A model generated the notes under the pieces. The model saw nothing but the letters and a program-made list of their open reading frames with translations, was not told where the DNA came from and did not search any database. A stretch of 26,857 bases of DNA. It comes from Euperipatoides rowelli. Its lineage: Eukaryota; Onychophora; Udeonychophora; Euonychophora; Peripatopsidae. Location: assembly GCA_003024985.2 (NCBI GenBank), contig PXIH01S0001256.1; one strand, written 5' to 3'. This document shows, piece after piece, positions 9,550 through 20,770 of this stretch (its first letter is position 1; each line of letters starts with the position of its first letter). The position numbers and the translations under genes are program-made.

Positions 9550-10310
9550 ATTGAGAATAAATGAGTAACTACAAAATGAAATTGGCTGTTATTCAATCAG
9601 GATTCAAAACCATGCGAAAGATCAAGAATGAGATCCTAGATAAGAATTTCATTGTATTTAAATCATCAGGAATAGATTACACAAAGCAGGAGAGTGTGCA
9701 TTTCTGGCACAAACAGTACCTCAGTGACAATAACACAGAAGCCTAGCTCAAGTTTACCAAATCCATAAAAGTGGAGGCTGCATCACTAGGCACATGACAG
9801 TGTCTAATGAAAGCAAATTTTTTTTTTCCTAATTGAATGCCAAACATTATGTTTGGAAATATGCATGAGATGTTGTTCAAGTGTTAAGTATGATGGTGGA
9901 TAGTGTCTGGTATGCAGCTTAAATACTATTGTAGGTACACATCTTTTATATATGGATATACCAAATATAAGTATCTAGATTTTTTTAAACGAATGATTCC
10001 ATCAACAAAACTGTTTGGCTGTAGACCATTCATATTTTACAGGACGAGATAAAGCATATGACAAGGATAGTCAAAAGGAGGTGTATCAATCCATACTAAG
10101 CAATAATCAATCCAATAGAACATCTATAAGCTAATCTAGAATCCGAGGGGGTAAAGTTTAACAATATACCTTCAAGTATACCAACAATGTCTTTGCTTTA
10201 AAACATGCATGAAAGGCCATGGACCATAACTACTGTATCTCCACAAAATGATAGATTCGATTACAAATCATACAAGGCAAAAGTTAGGCATACATGCTAC
10301 TAAATTAGCA
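9550..10310 (+). mobile_element. Tc1-like transposase relic
   Basis: Plus-strand frames hold scattered but ordered Tc1/mariner transposase pieces. VSNESKF at about 9800 stands for the family's FSDESKF around the first catalytic Asp, here read as Asn. SVKYDGG at about 9880 stands for VKHGGGSVMVWG. MIPSTKLFG and PFIF at about 9990-10040 stand for the stretch before the second catalytic Asp. INPIEHL at about 10110, followed by a stop and ANLESE, stands for DLNPIEHLW-x-LE. The frame changes several times. The open frame 9561-9746 just upstream may be its divergent N-terminal part. I did not find clear terminal repeats. It lies antisense to SHANK. Confidence 0.65.
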
Positions 10311-11031
10311 AGTATTTGTAGTTTGTTAGTCCTTATTCTTTAAATATTTTTTTTTCCTTCTGGATTTTTTTAAAAACCCATTATATATTAAAAAAAAAAA
10401 AATTATTCAATTCATCAACTGTCTGCTGTGTTATTACTTGAATCTTTATTTTATTGGAATTCAAATTAATTTTTTATTGAAAGGGAGTTGAATTGAATTT
10501 GTTTTACTATATCAATATTTCAAAGCAATACTGGCATAAGATACTTGACTTAAATAATACCTAGAGTTCCAATAAAGTTTAAACAACTGCAATTTCCTAA
10601 TATATAACCACAAAACACCACAGTTATAATATATAGTCATTACTTTGGTACTTAAAAATAAACTCTTGTGACTTAGGCTATGATACAATATGATTCTCAT
10701 TCCTAAGTTCTTTAAAGGAAAACTTTAGTAAGTATCTATTTAAAAGGTTTAAACCAGTATCATATAATTTATTTTAGATTTTCTAATAAACAAACTAAGA
10801 TATTGATATAGGCTAAATCAAGTTGTTTTAGTTGATGCTAACTTTTTAACTAACCAGGTCATGAGTTCCTTATTGAAGTATCCTAATCAATTTTTAAAGG
10901 ATGATCTTGGATATGGAATTGTTCAATCCAGCCTGGACAATAACTTTGAAATGGTTAAAAGGGGATTAGTTTAAAATTGCTAAATTTAGTGTTATAAAAA
11001 TTTAGAATATAAACAAAGATTTTTATCTTAC
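10311..11031. other. AT-rich SHANK intron, nothing recognised
   Basis: This is the remainder of the 1583-bp intron before the linker exon. It has T and A runs. The open frame at 10512-10700 on the minus strand has no recognisable motif. Confidence 0.55.
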
Positions 11032-11113
11032 TCAGATATTTTCTTGGAATCTGCTAAGGACAACCTTTTGTAGCGAAAAGATTCTTTCTTAGGCTTCATT
11101 AATTTTTCATTCT
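11032..11113 (-). CDS. SHANK: SHANK exon: SH3-PDZ linker
   Basis: The exon has 82 nt (in phase 1, out phase 2). It encodes the basic linker ENEKLMKPKKESFRYKRLSL followed by ADSKKIS and two bases of a split Asp codon. It sits where human SHANK3 has TKRLFRHYTVGSYDS. FRYKRLSLADS can be aligned with that, but conservation is weak, so the call rests mainly on splice signals and phase that bridge SH3 and PDZ exactly. The acceptor is TTTATAG and the donor is GTAAGA. The total SH3-PDZ spacer is similar in length to the human one. Confidence 0.85.
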
Positions 11114-11632
11114 CTATAAACAAAAAAAAAAAAGAACTATATTAAAAAAATGTTCACTAAAAACAAAATAAAGCAAATAATACAACTTTCTCTAAGGTTT
11201 ATCTATTAAACCCATTTCTAAATCTATTTATTTCAACATTACAATTTTAATTAAACAGCTTTGCTGCTTGATTAAAAAATTAATTTGAGGAGCCAGCAAA
11301 TTTATATGCTACACATGAATAAACAAACATTCAAAAATTCTAATTATTATAATAAGAAATTATAATATCTTCATGTGAAAAAGTAGTTTACATTAAGATT
11401 GTAGGAGCTGTTTAATATTTGTTTATGGGTTAATACAATTTTTTTAATGAAATAAAGATAAATTCCATAATTTGAATCACCAAGCAAAGATTCTTATTTT
11501 TCCTTTCATGAGAAAAGAGTTGGATTTAAACCTTATGTGTAAATAATCTTAACTCCCTTACTATAATGTTTTTTGTTCAATGTTAATGTTTTTTGTTTGT
11601 TTATAATTTATGTTTCTGCAATACACATATTA

Positions 11633-11662
11633 TATGGTATATTCAAGAGTGAATATACCATA
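11633..11662. repeat. Perfect 13-bp hairpin
   Basis: TATGGTATATTCA (11633-11645) pairs exactly with 11650-11662 across a 4-nt AGAG loop. It lies in the intron between the linker exon and the second SH3 exon. Confidence 0.55.
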
Positions 11663-11865
11663 CAAAATGTCTATTGTAAAGATAAATGAGAACACAATAA
11701 GTCAATTATATCAAGGGATTGACCATTACGAAAGCCACAACAACTCCAAAAGCTTTTGCCTAAGTGTTTTCCTTAAGCAGTGCTCAACATGTAACTTCCA
11801 TTGTTCATTGGATACAATACACTTATTTAGAGAATGTCTGATTTTTTTAACCTAGGGAGAAGGAA

Positions 11866-11876
11866 GGGGGGGGGGG
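11866..11876. repeat. G homopolymer run (11 nt)
   Basis: A run of eleven G stands out in an AT-rich intron. Similar C runs occur at 14903-14917 (15 nt) and 18325-18337 (13 nt). Run lengths in assemblies are error-prone. Confidence 0.8.
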
Positions 11877-12189
11877 AGGATATTATTTTCCTCATACAAT
11901 ACTTCAAGAAGTGAAGAATTAACTTGCTTTGATTTATACATGTTTAGTTTGAAAGGTGATTCCATAATAAAAAATGGTAAATCTTTTTAAGAATTGGCCT
12001 AACCAAGTCATTCTGCTTTCTTCTATAGAAGTTAAATTTAACTGTTTCAAATATTTTAATATATTACCGCTATAGTAACCATAATATAAAAAACTAAAAT
12101 ATTAGCAGTTGAGCAGTAATAAATAAGTCGGCTCACTCACACATGGTTACTGAAAGTGTTAGTGCCATTGTCATCAACAGTTCCGTATG

Positions 12190-12400
12190 ATACTGAACAG
12201 AATCTTACAAGTAAACCCAGTCCCTGTAGCATCCACACAAGGACAGCCAAAGCAAGAGAGATATGGTTTCTGATCCACAAATAAAGATAGGAAAAAACAA
12301 TGCAAATGCACAATGTGCAGAAAAATGATGTAGCCTACTGTATATGGAGCATCAGGCAATGTGGCAAACTGACTTCCTATGATTTTATCACTCATTTATG
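12190..12400 (+). mobile_element. Possible piggyBac-like transposase C-terminal relic
   Basis: In plus-strand frames, a stretch reading PVASTQGQPKQERYGF is followed by RKKQCKCTMCRK and then, in another frame, a piece ending FYHSF. PiggyBac transposases end with a short Pro-rich lead, a KRRCKVC-type Cys-rich domain and a CFELYH-type motif in that order. The match is short and broken, so this is tentative. The opposite-strand open frame 12174-12395 is probably its shadow. Confidence 0.35.
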
Positions 12401-12670
12401 TTATAAAATATTTGTACTTCATTGGAATAAGTATACAGTGATTACATTCTAAAAAGGAACATTTGATTGGTGGGTGTGCTACTCCGATGTTTACCATTAA
12501 TGATATGGTTCCAGGGTTAAACAAAATTTTAAACTGTTTTCCAGTCTTCTTGTAACTATATTATGAAGATCTGGCAAAATTTCTATCAAGGAGACAGTAT
12601 TAAATTGAGAATATAAATAATGTGTAACTAATTAGCTTAAATTTATATGCAATGATATTAAAGACAGTAC

Positions 12671-12772
12671 CAATTAGCTTATTGAAAACTTCTTGCACAC
12701 AGTCAGATGAAAACCATCCTATACGGTTGCCAACTCGGCCTTCCCAATAGCCTTGCTCTCCAACGCTTAGCA
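12671..12772 (-). CDS. SHANK: SHANK exon: second half of SH3 domain
   Basis: The exon has 34 codons, in phase 1 at both ends. It encodes VLSVGEQGYWEGRVGNRIGW and then FSSDCVQEVFNKLI. Human SHANK3 has VLSIGEGGFWEGTVKGRTGW and FPADCVEEV. The conserved SH3 tryptophan (YWEG) and the GWF strand are present. The proline that normally follows GWF, part of the Pro-peptide groove in classical SH3 domains, is serine here. The acceptor is TTTTCAG and the donor is GTACTG. Confidence 0.95.
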
Positions 12773-14902
12773 CTGAAAAGAATGTCTTTATTTAAATAAT
12801 ATTTGGTGAAATGTCATTACAGATCAGAAATGAAAATGAACATATGAAAAATTTTAATAATTACATTAATTTATAATATCTAGGCAAGTTAGCAATGATT
12901 ACTATTAAGTTGAAACAAATTATGAACATAAATCTGTTGATTCAATTCCATAAACACAACTTGTCTATTAAAAAAGGTCTATCTAATTAATATTCCTATA
13001 CTTTTGTTTTTGGAAATTTTGATATCACATTAGTAGTAATGAAAGGGTTATAAAATATCTGGGATCATTTTACTTGTATAAATTATGGCCACAATGTAAT
13101 TTGTTTATTAGTAATTTGTACTTTACATTTTTTTTTCTTCAAATTTTTCTGTATTATTTTCATGTCTAATGCCATGGATTACAAGTAACTGAATAATATA
13201 GTTCCTTCTTAATACAAACTAGTAAAAACTGAGTTGCTATTTTGGGCAAAATCTAATTTAAAATTAAGTTATATTTGAAGCTATCTATTTGGTACTGGAA
13301 GAAAACTTAACCTAATGCAGATTGTATTATACTCTGAATATATTTTGTCTTTTTAAATAATATTTTCTTCAACAAGGTCAAATACATGATAGACTACTTA
13401 TGAGACAAAACTAGATACCAACCCATGTAGTGAGGGTCAAATGATTACTATCTCACAGATTATACACACTCCATTATTAAGAGTCTGTTAAATTATAAAA
13501 TTATGTATTATACTTATATGTCGGAAGTTAGAATTAAGTTAATTCTAGAAGCAATACCTATAATATATATATACTAATAGTTTAAAAGATATTACTGCAC
13601 TTTTATAACTGCTTATTATATTGTATAATTAATTAAAGACTACATCCACATTATTTTAATGCTTAACTATTTCATAAGAAACATTCTAAGTACCGGTACG
13701 GATTATCATTCTATGAGTCTTTTCTGTTAATTATCTTTAGAAAAGAATGTCTTGTTCAAGGCGTAAAATTGTAAAACTTCCTTAGATGCATTATCCAAGA
13801 AATACCACTGTAAAAGATTAAAAAATTTCATTTAAGACTCAAGGAATAAAGAGCACGATAAAAATTCAGTTGAGATATTGAACTGTAAAGAACTTTGTCA
13901 TCCAACAGCAATCTAATGATTTCATATAAATAAACAGTTTGTTGTGGTAATTCACATAATGACTCCATGCAGCTGTGCAAAAAAAAAGTCCAAATCTCAT
14001 ATGGAAGCATTCTGTTAAATGAACTTCTATTTGAACTGCCTCAACACAGTTACATAAAATATTTTCTAAATTATTATTTATAGTAGTTGCTCCTTAGATT
14101 AGCTTATTGAATGCATTTCTGTATTGTTTATTCTTCAAACTTGACTGTCACTGTAAATAGAAATAAATCATTACTTCTTNNTTATGACTTGATTTTTGTT
14201 TACATCAGGCAGCTCATACATATTCATATTAAATATTTTGAAGTTAGAGAAGATCTCATCATCCAATGTCCATTTAAAGATAGAAGTAGGCTTATATACT
14301 TTTTTTACTATTTAGGTTTATTTCACAAAATACTATGAATCCAATACATTCAAGTAGGTTAACAAGATACAATTGGATTAACATTTTTTCTTTTAAGTAT
14401 AAATCTCTAGCCCTATGTAGGATGTGAGATTTATTTACAAATTTAATATCTTTATATAACAAAAGTAAGTAAGTAAAAAAAAAAAAAGAAATATGTTACA
14501 TTTGAACTATTTATCATTTTCAACATTGAAGGAATAGCAGATTTGGCAAAGCTGTGAGTTCTAACAAAAGGAAAGAAAAAATCTTTTTAGTGCCTTGTGA
14601 AATGACTGGATTGGTCAATCCTGGAAATAGGGAGAAATTGAGGAAATTTTACAAAAAATGAATTTGCCAATTTATTGATTATTGTTCTTCTTGTTTCCAA
14701 AGACTAATTTTATATGGAAAGACTAGTAGATAATAAACAACCAGAGCATTTCTTCATTATTTATTAATCCCCAAATCATAAGGAAACGGTAATTAAAAGT
14801 TTCTATGTTCGTGCAGAGTCCTGCACACACAAATACAATCATTAAACACATCACTCATCTTTACACCATATCTACACTTACCAATATAGTTCTCCCCTGC
14901 CT

Positions 14903-14917
14903 CCCCCCCCCCCCCCC
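14903..14917. repeat. C homopolymer run (15 nt)
   Basis: Fifteen C in a row on the plus strand become G15 in the SHANK transcript. It sits inside the intron that splits the SH3 domain. Confidence 0.8.
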
Positions 14918-15876
14918 ATTTAATCCTTAGTAGTTAAATGTTTGACCATTAACAAAACATTTCTCATGGCTTGTTTACATTAGGATAAAAAAAAATTACC
15001 ACCCCATTTATTTGCTATAAATATTTTTTTTTTCCTCACTAAATAAAAAACACTAGTCTATAACATTAAACCCAGATTTCGATGATTTTTTTCTACCATT
15101 TACAAATTTTTATTTGAGTTCGCTTTGTTCACATCTACACATCATTTGTTACTATTAAAATTTATACAAATTATTAATTATTTATTTTAAGTCTGTTGCC
15201 TAGTTACAATATCTTAATAGGCTATTTACAGTATTCTAAATTTCTTGTTCAAACTATTCCTTGTGAGCAAACGACCTCTAGTGAGCAAATTATTAAAGCT
15301 CAAAGTGCAAGATTTTAATTTTATTCATAAAAGTTGAAGCTGCTTGAGCTTATACAGTTATGGTTTTACAGTCAAACCACAAAGAAGTGAAAAAAAAAAA
15401 CAATGCATCACAAAACATACAGTAATTTGGAAATGTTAATAAGCTAGAACATTAACAGATTTTATAAAAAAAAAACATTAAATATTAAGACAAAATATTA
15501 AGCTTAAGAATATAACTTCTAAAAACATCAATGTGATGTTTTTTTTTTAGAAAATTAAATCAAGCACCACTGAAAAAGAAATATCAATAACAAAACTTTA
15601 CCAAAAATCAGACAGGCAATTGGTTTTGTTTCAAAGCCTATATACGGGGATATATTGTTTACCATTTGCTCATTAAAATGTTTAACAATTGAAAGATAAT
15701 TTATTTATAATTACATTTAACAAAGAGAATAAAACAAAACCAACATTATATAGCTATACATTTTTTTTTTCATTAATATGATTTGTTCCATTTAGTTTAA
15801 CTTTACCATTCCAAAATTCCTCTAAATTAAAAAAAAGAATGTATTTTGTCAAAACATTGTCAATTATTTAATAAAC

Positions 15877-16341
15877 ATGATGGAAGGTGGGTCTCCAGAC
15901 ATAAAATTGGTTAGAATCATAATGGAAATCAGAATAGACCTTGCCAATATGTCCAAATTTCTTTTCTATTCTTTACAAAGAACAGAACAAAATTTATTTT
16001 TCTGTATCGGAAAACAGCTAATTGACTTGGAAGCCACCGTCATTATCAGCTTATTTACATGGAGACAGACAGACATGTGCAAATTGATTATTTCTGGGTT
16101 GATGAATTATTATGAACAATTTGTGAAGCATATCATCGTCATTTGTTGGTATAAAAGAAATAAGATCTTAATAATATTGTCGCAATTTTCAGGAGAAAGG
16201 ACGACCAAAATCCCAATTCGGATACAATCAATCATAATATACATCTATATCATATACAATACTATCAAAAGTTATAAAATTTCAATCAATATGGATATAA
16301 TTTACTATACTAAAGAGTGGAGACTAACAAACAGTATATAA
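15877..16341 (+). other. Unexplained open frame of 154 codons
   Basis: An ATG-started frame runs for 154 codons in the large SH3 intron. The first two thirds (to about 16210) is less AT-biased than its surroundings, with segments such as IGKQLIDLEATVII and FSGERTTKIPIRIQ. The last part is Ile/Tyr-rich, like translated AT noise. It has no recognised domain, poly(A) signal pairing or promoter. It may be an old repeat or a chance frame. Confidence 0.15.
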
Positions 16342-16934
16342 TTTTTTTGAATAGTGTAATCATCAGAAAATTATAGAAATGCATACTTTTTAGGTTCCTA
16401 AATAAAAATAATAAAAATAGATTTTACTAAGTGAATTGTTTGGCCAAGACTTCTGGGAAAAGAGGGAGAATTCAATTATTATTACTAATATTACTACGTT
16501 TATTTCATATAACAAAATACAAATATAACATATCAAATAGCATAATACAATACATAAATAAAATTTAATTGTTACTGTGTATCTACAATTGATGCAACTA
16601 AAGATACAAAGCCATAGACCCAAGGGATGTTGGCCATATTAAAAGGAATTACCCAATCCATGCCAGTCTTTAATTATTTTCATCATGTTAAAATTAAGAC
16701 TTCATAGGAGCCTTTTTTACTTTTGGGTTTCTCAGAAATAGCAACGTTTCTGAATTTGCAACTTCTTTTAAATTTATGATAATTCATGAATAGGTTATGT
16801 TATACTGTAATAATCAGATACTTGTATTCTCATTATAACTTGAAATATATTATCCTCTTTAAGGTTTTAAATTTTTATATAAGCTATTTATCATTTATAA
16901 AAAGTTTTATTTTTTTTTTAAAAAAATAGATTAC

Positions 16935-17084
16935 CTTCTACTACATCTCCTTTGCGTAATTCTAATTCACCAGCATCTTTTGGGGAATAATTTTTGATTG
17001 CAATATAGGTACGATTCGGTAAGGCTTGATAAAGTCTTTGTCGAATAGTGGGTGCAGGAGAATCGCTAGTCGATGAGCTTTTAT
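16935..17084 (-). CDS. SHANK: SHANK exon: first half of SH3 domain
   Basis: The exon has 50 codons, in phase 1 at both ends. A Ser/Thr/Pro start (SSSTSDSPAPT) leads into RQRLYQALPNRTYIAIKNYS and then ELELRKGDVVE. Human SHANK3 has KRKLYSAVPGRKFIAVKAHS and EIPLHRGEAVK here. This is the lead-in strand, RT loop and diverging turn of the SH3 fold. The usual ALYDY motif is replaced by IKNYS, which keeps one tyrosine; vertebrate SHANK SH3 domains are also degenerate at this point. The acceptor is a T-rich tract ending CAG and the donor is GTAATC. The SH3 domain is split by the largest intron in the window. Confidence 0.95.
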
Positions 17085-19371
17085 CTGAATAAAAAAAATT
17101 TATTTTCTAAAAAAAAATGTTTAAATATTTTTAATTTACTAAATAATTTATAATTATAGAAAATGACAGTCTAAGAAGATTGAAAAAAAAAAAAGTATTG
17201 CTAGTAACTTGATGTTTTTTTCATACATTTATCAATCAATTCTTCATAAACCTGAGTATGCTATCAGACACAAGATGGAAAAAAATTATTGCTAATGTTT
17301 GATTACCTTTGTAATACATAACACCTAATGAATACTGAAAATAAAATATTCTTTATCGTGTATGCTAATAAATGAGACGTTATATGAATAACTATTTATT
17401 ACAGCTAAACTAAATAATTAATAACTGAACTGTATAGTATAGTTCAGAATTACAACTTTAACTACAATATTCTAAAAGTTTTTAATCATGCATCTAGCAC
17501 GCAAATGATTGTTTCACTGTGGTATACATTGTAATATACCACATCAATAAAACCCTTTATATTTTTTAAACAATATAGTGCGGAAAGCTGGCCTTCTACC
17601 AACATTACTTTTAAATTTTAAAATTATTTTATATTAAAAATAATTGGAGCAAAGATATAATCATTAATTTTTTTAAAATCAATAACATAAAAATCTCTGA
17701 TTTNTAAAATATTATACAAATTAATTTTTTTAACATGTAAAAAAAAAAAATATACCATTGGAAATTAATTTGACTTTTGTGGAGTGGCTGGATGAGCATA
17801 ACTGAGTGGTTTGTGGTGCATTTAATAGTGAGACAAAGAGCTTGATTTTGGGAAGTATTTTCATTTTATTCTTTGAAAAAATCTGAACTATGGAATATTT
17901 CAACAATATTTAACTACAGTGATCGGTAGTTTACCCTTATAATAATCCTCATTCTGGTATTATAACATTTTCAAACCTCCATTCTCTGTCTATTTTTTAC
18001 AAAAAATAAAAAGGTATTTTACATTCTAGCAAAAATTGAGGATGTGGAATGTTTACACAATATTTTGTGATAGCTACAGTACTCTGTATGTAATCTATAC
18101 TTACTGTATAAGAAATTATATTCAGCTATTATATTTTCAAATTGCAAGCTACAAGTATATCACTGTATACTGTGATTATGAAAATCTACAATTATATTTT
18201 AGCACCTCCAAATAAATATTATAGTGAATATACTCTCATCAAGTCAATGTCCTTGTGAATAATTTCCACCAATGATCGTCTGAACTTCAAATTGCAATAA
18301 ATTCTGTAAGATTTTTTTTTAGTTCCCCCCCCCCCCCATTAATACCATAACGGTACTGTAATATTTTTTGCCAGACAATTTTACATCATTAAAAATTGAT
18401 TTTAAAGAATTATTATTATGTCAAAATCAAAAACAAATTGTTTAATTTTTATTTTTTTTTCTTATAATTCTTGCATTTCTATGGGATATTTTTTACTGTA
18501 TTTCATTTTTATTATATCAAAATGACACTTGAAGCAATACTAAAGCTCTAATTCATTAAATCAATCAAAACTTTAATATGTAATAGTATAAACTATTATA
18601 GACTTCTTGTATTATTGGGGAGTCTATAATGTTTAATGCAAAAGTAGTTAAAATGAAATTTTTTAGGTATTAAGACCTAAATAGATTAAAAATATAATGT
18701 ATAAAATGTTGAAAAATGTACTCGTTTCAAAAATTTAAAATGAAATGGTTTTTGACTTTTTTTTTAATATTTTTCTAATTAAAATTTACTAAATTATAAA
18801 AGTTTAAAATCTAAAATGGTCCAAGAATTAAGCATTTAATTCAATATTTTAAACACCTGTATTTAACAAATATAAAATTTCTTAACTGTGTTTTGTGATC
18901 AAATAATTAATATAATGAATTAAAATGTTAAAAGATTATTTTCATCATAGCGACAAATTAAAAAAAAAAGTTATCTATTTACAGTATGTGTGTACACGTC
19001 TATCAAAATGTTTTTTTTTTCTAGTTCGAAATAGTCAAACTTAATAAACTTCTTTTAAAAAATAAAATAATCACAATCTTAAATCTTCAATCATTTATCC
19101 TATATATCTTACTATAAACTTAATAAAAAGAAAAATCATATGTTGCAGAACAGCTTAGTAAAATGCCATGACAACAACAAAATTAGTCAAAGCCAAATAA
19201 TTTTTCACCTACATAAAATTAATAGAATTTATTACAAATGAGTAAAAGCTCTAACAATTAAATAAATTGTAAATTGAGTTTACTACTATTTTAATCACAC
19301 ATTATATTAAATGCCTTCAAAGGTACAAAAACAATGTTCAATTTCTATAGACTTTACTAAAGAGACCTTAC
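17085..19371. other. AT-rich SHANK intron with C13 run
   Basis: This 2287-bp intron holds one unknown base (17704), a C13 run (18325-18337), a small palindrome near 17518-17543 and many A/T runs. No gene, transposon or extra exon was recognised. Confidence 0.6.
18325..18337. repeat. C homopolymer run (13 nt)
   Basis: Thirteen C on the plus strand, or G13 in the SHANK transcript, next to a T run. Confidence 0.8.
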
Positions 19372-19605
19372 CAGTAACTATTCCTGAAGATAACTGGTCC
19401 TCTGAGTGATGGCTAGGATTAGATGAGCGATTAGATGATCCATCAGATAAGCTAGAAGCAGAGGAAAATGGTGGAAGACTATGATTGGATAATGACGGAC
19501 TGGCAGGCGGTGGCAGTGAAAAGATTCCAGGCTCACTTAATGCCCGATTTAAAGTTGTGCTGAAACGTCGCCTAGGATTATACTTCGGCGTCTCTCGAAA
19601 TGGTA
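19372..19605 (-). CDS. SHANK: SHANK exon: VPFRETP segment and Ser/Pro linker
   Basis: The exon has 78 codons, in phase 1 at both ends. It opens with VPFRETPKYNPRRRFSTTLN, close to human SHANK3 VPFRETPSYAKRRRLAG, the conserved stretch right after the ankyrin repeats. The rest is a Ser/Pro/Asn-rich linker (FSLPPPASPSLSN, SSASSLSDGSSNRSSNPS) that is likely disordered and may be phosphorylated. The linker is much shorter than the vertebrate ankyrin-SH3 spacer. The acceptor is CTTATAG and the donor is GTAAGG. GC content is visibly higher than in the flanking introns. Confidence 0.93.
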
Positions 19606-19929
19606 CTATAAGGAGAGAAAATATTGGTATTTATTTCCACTAACTACATATTTTAATTAAATAATTATCAAAATCTGATTGAAATTAAATTTTAATTATT
19701 ATTTCTAATACTACTATGAGATTTTTTTTTTTTTTTTTCAATATAAAATATTCATAAAATATTGTGCGGTGAGCTTTTGTCACCATTTTTTCTTTTCAAT
19801 AGTAAAGTTGGTGCACAGGTGATGAAATGTAGTGATAAAAAAAATAAGTAGTGGCTTGTGGAAACAGAAAAACAAAAGAAAAATAAACATGCTCCTAAAA
19901 ACAATTGATTTGTTTTGCAAAGATCTCAC

Positions 19930-19977
19930 CTTGATACAAACTAACCCAATTAGTGGCATTATGCCATTTGTCTTTTG
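19930..19977 (-). CDS. SHANK: SHANK 48-nt microexon, candidate cassette exon
   Basis: This 48-nt stretch lies between the ankyrin exon and the VPFRETP exon. It has a pyrimidine-rich acceptor ending CAG and the donor GTGAGA. It is in phase 1 at both ends, so inclusion adds exactly 16 residues (AKDKWHNATNWVSLYQ) and skipping keeps the frame. Skipping joins DHV directly to VPFRETP, which is the human arrangement (DVVPFRETP), so the short form is probably the ancestral one. The flanking introns are short (129 and 324 bp). The peptide has an NAT sequon-like motif, but the protein is cytoplasmic. I do not recognise this insert from other SHANKs. Confidence 0.75.
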
Positions 19978-20106
19978 CTGAAATAAAATGTTAATAATAA
20001 ATGGACAAAAGATAAAAGTCAGAGACTTTCATTCTCCTTTTTTTTTACTAAAAAAAATGTTCTATGCAGAATTATAAAATTTTGGAGCACTATTCTAGTA
20101 GCTTAC

Positions 20107-20251
20107 CAACATGATCCGGTGAATGATTCTTGAGAACCTCTGCTAAATCCAGATTTCCAGCTATTACCGCCACCTGGTAGGGAGTCTGATTAGCAAAATT
20201 AATCGCATCTTTATCAGCTCCTCGAAATAGCAGCACTCTGGCACAGCTTTC
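20107..20251 (-). CDS. SHANK: SHANK exon: last ankyrin repeats
   Basis: The exon has 48 codons plus one base (in phase 0, out phase 1). It continues ESCARVLLFRGADKDAINFA and then QVAVIAGNLDLAEVLKNH. Human SHANK3 has ESCARVLLFRGANKDVKNYN and QVAIIAGNFELAEVIKTH. It completes the ankyrin block and ends in DHV plus the first base of a split codon. The donor is GTAAGC and the acceptor is TTGTAG. The next exon can be either the 48-nt microexon or the VPFRETP exon, since both accept phase 1. Confidence 0.95.
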
Positions 20252-20770
20252 CTACAATATAAAATTGTCAAAATGGTTCACAATCATGGTCAAACTGTTT
20301 TTAAATTTTATTTATAATAAATATTAAAGTGTTATGGAAGGAGGACGAATAAGAGTTATTTTATCAAAAATTGAAATTATATTACACTTGCTAAGAACCA
20401 AATTCTAAGATGCTTTTAGTATGAATCAGATACATGAGGGATTGTTAGCTAATGCAGTGAGAGAATATTTAAATGTTCAAAATTTCGAAATTAGGATTTT
20501 TAAAAATAATAATGAATAGCTACTGTACTGTATATTGTGTGCGGAGAGAGCGATTTAATGATTAATGGAGATAAGGTTCTTTTAACTTTAGGCTTCGTTA
20601 AATCTAGCTAATTAAAAGTGATTGATCTGGACAGTTGATTACATAGTCTAAGCTATCCTTCGACTAAATAGAGGTATGAATGTATGGTACCTTGAAAATA
20701 AATTTTACTTTAGATTGTTCATTAAATCCCCGAATGCCTGTCAGCATTCAGAAGCTGTGTCATCACTTGG

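Larger units (their letters stand above)
12773..16934. other. Large SHANK intron splitting the SH3 domain
   Basis: This 4162-bp intron contains two unknown bases (14180-14181), a C15 run (14903-14917), many A/T runs and an unexplained open frame (15877-16341). I recognise no transposon or RNA gene in it. Confidence 0.6.

Noticed and set aside
9561-9746. 61-codon plus-strand frame as a host gene
   Set aside because: It adjoins Tc1-like transposase pieces in the same direction, with no promoter or splice context.
12174-12395. Minus-strand frame with Cys-rich text (CFGCPCVDATGTGF) as a secreted peptide
   Set aside because: It has no signal-peptide-led start that makes sense, and the plus strand reads better as a piggyBac-like tail relic.
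14111-14338. 75-codon plus-strand open frame crossing the two unknown bases
   Set aside because: It depends on unknown bases, is Ile/Phe/Tyr-rich like translated AT sequence, and has no motif.
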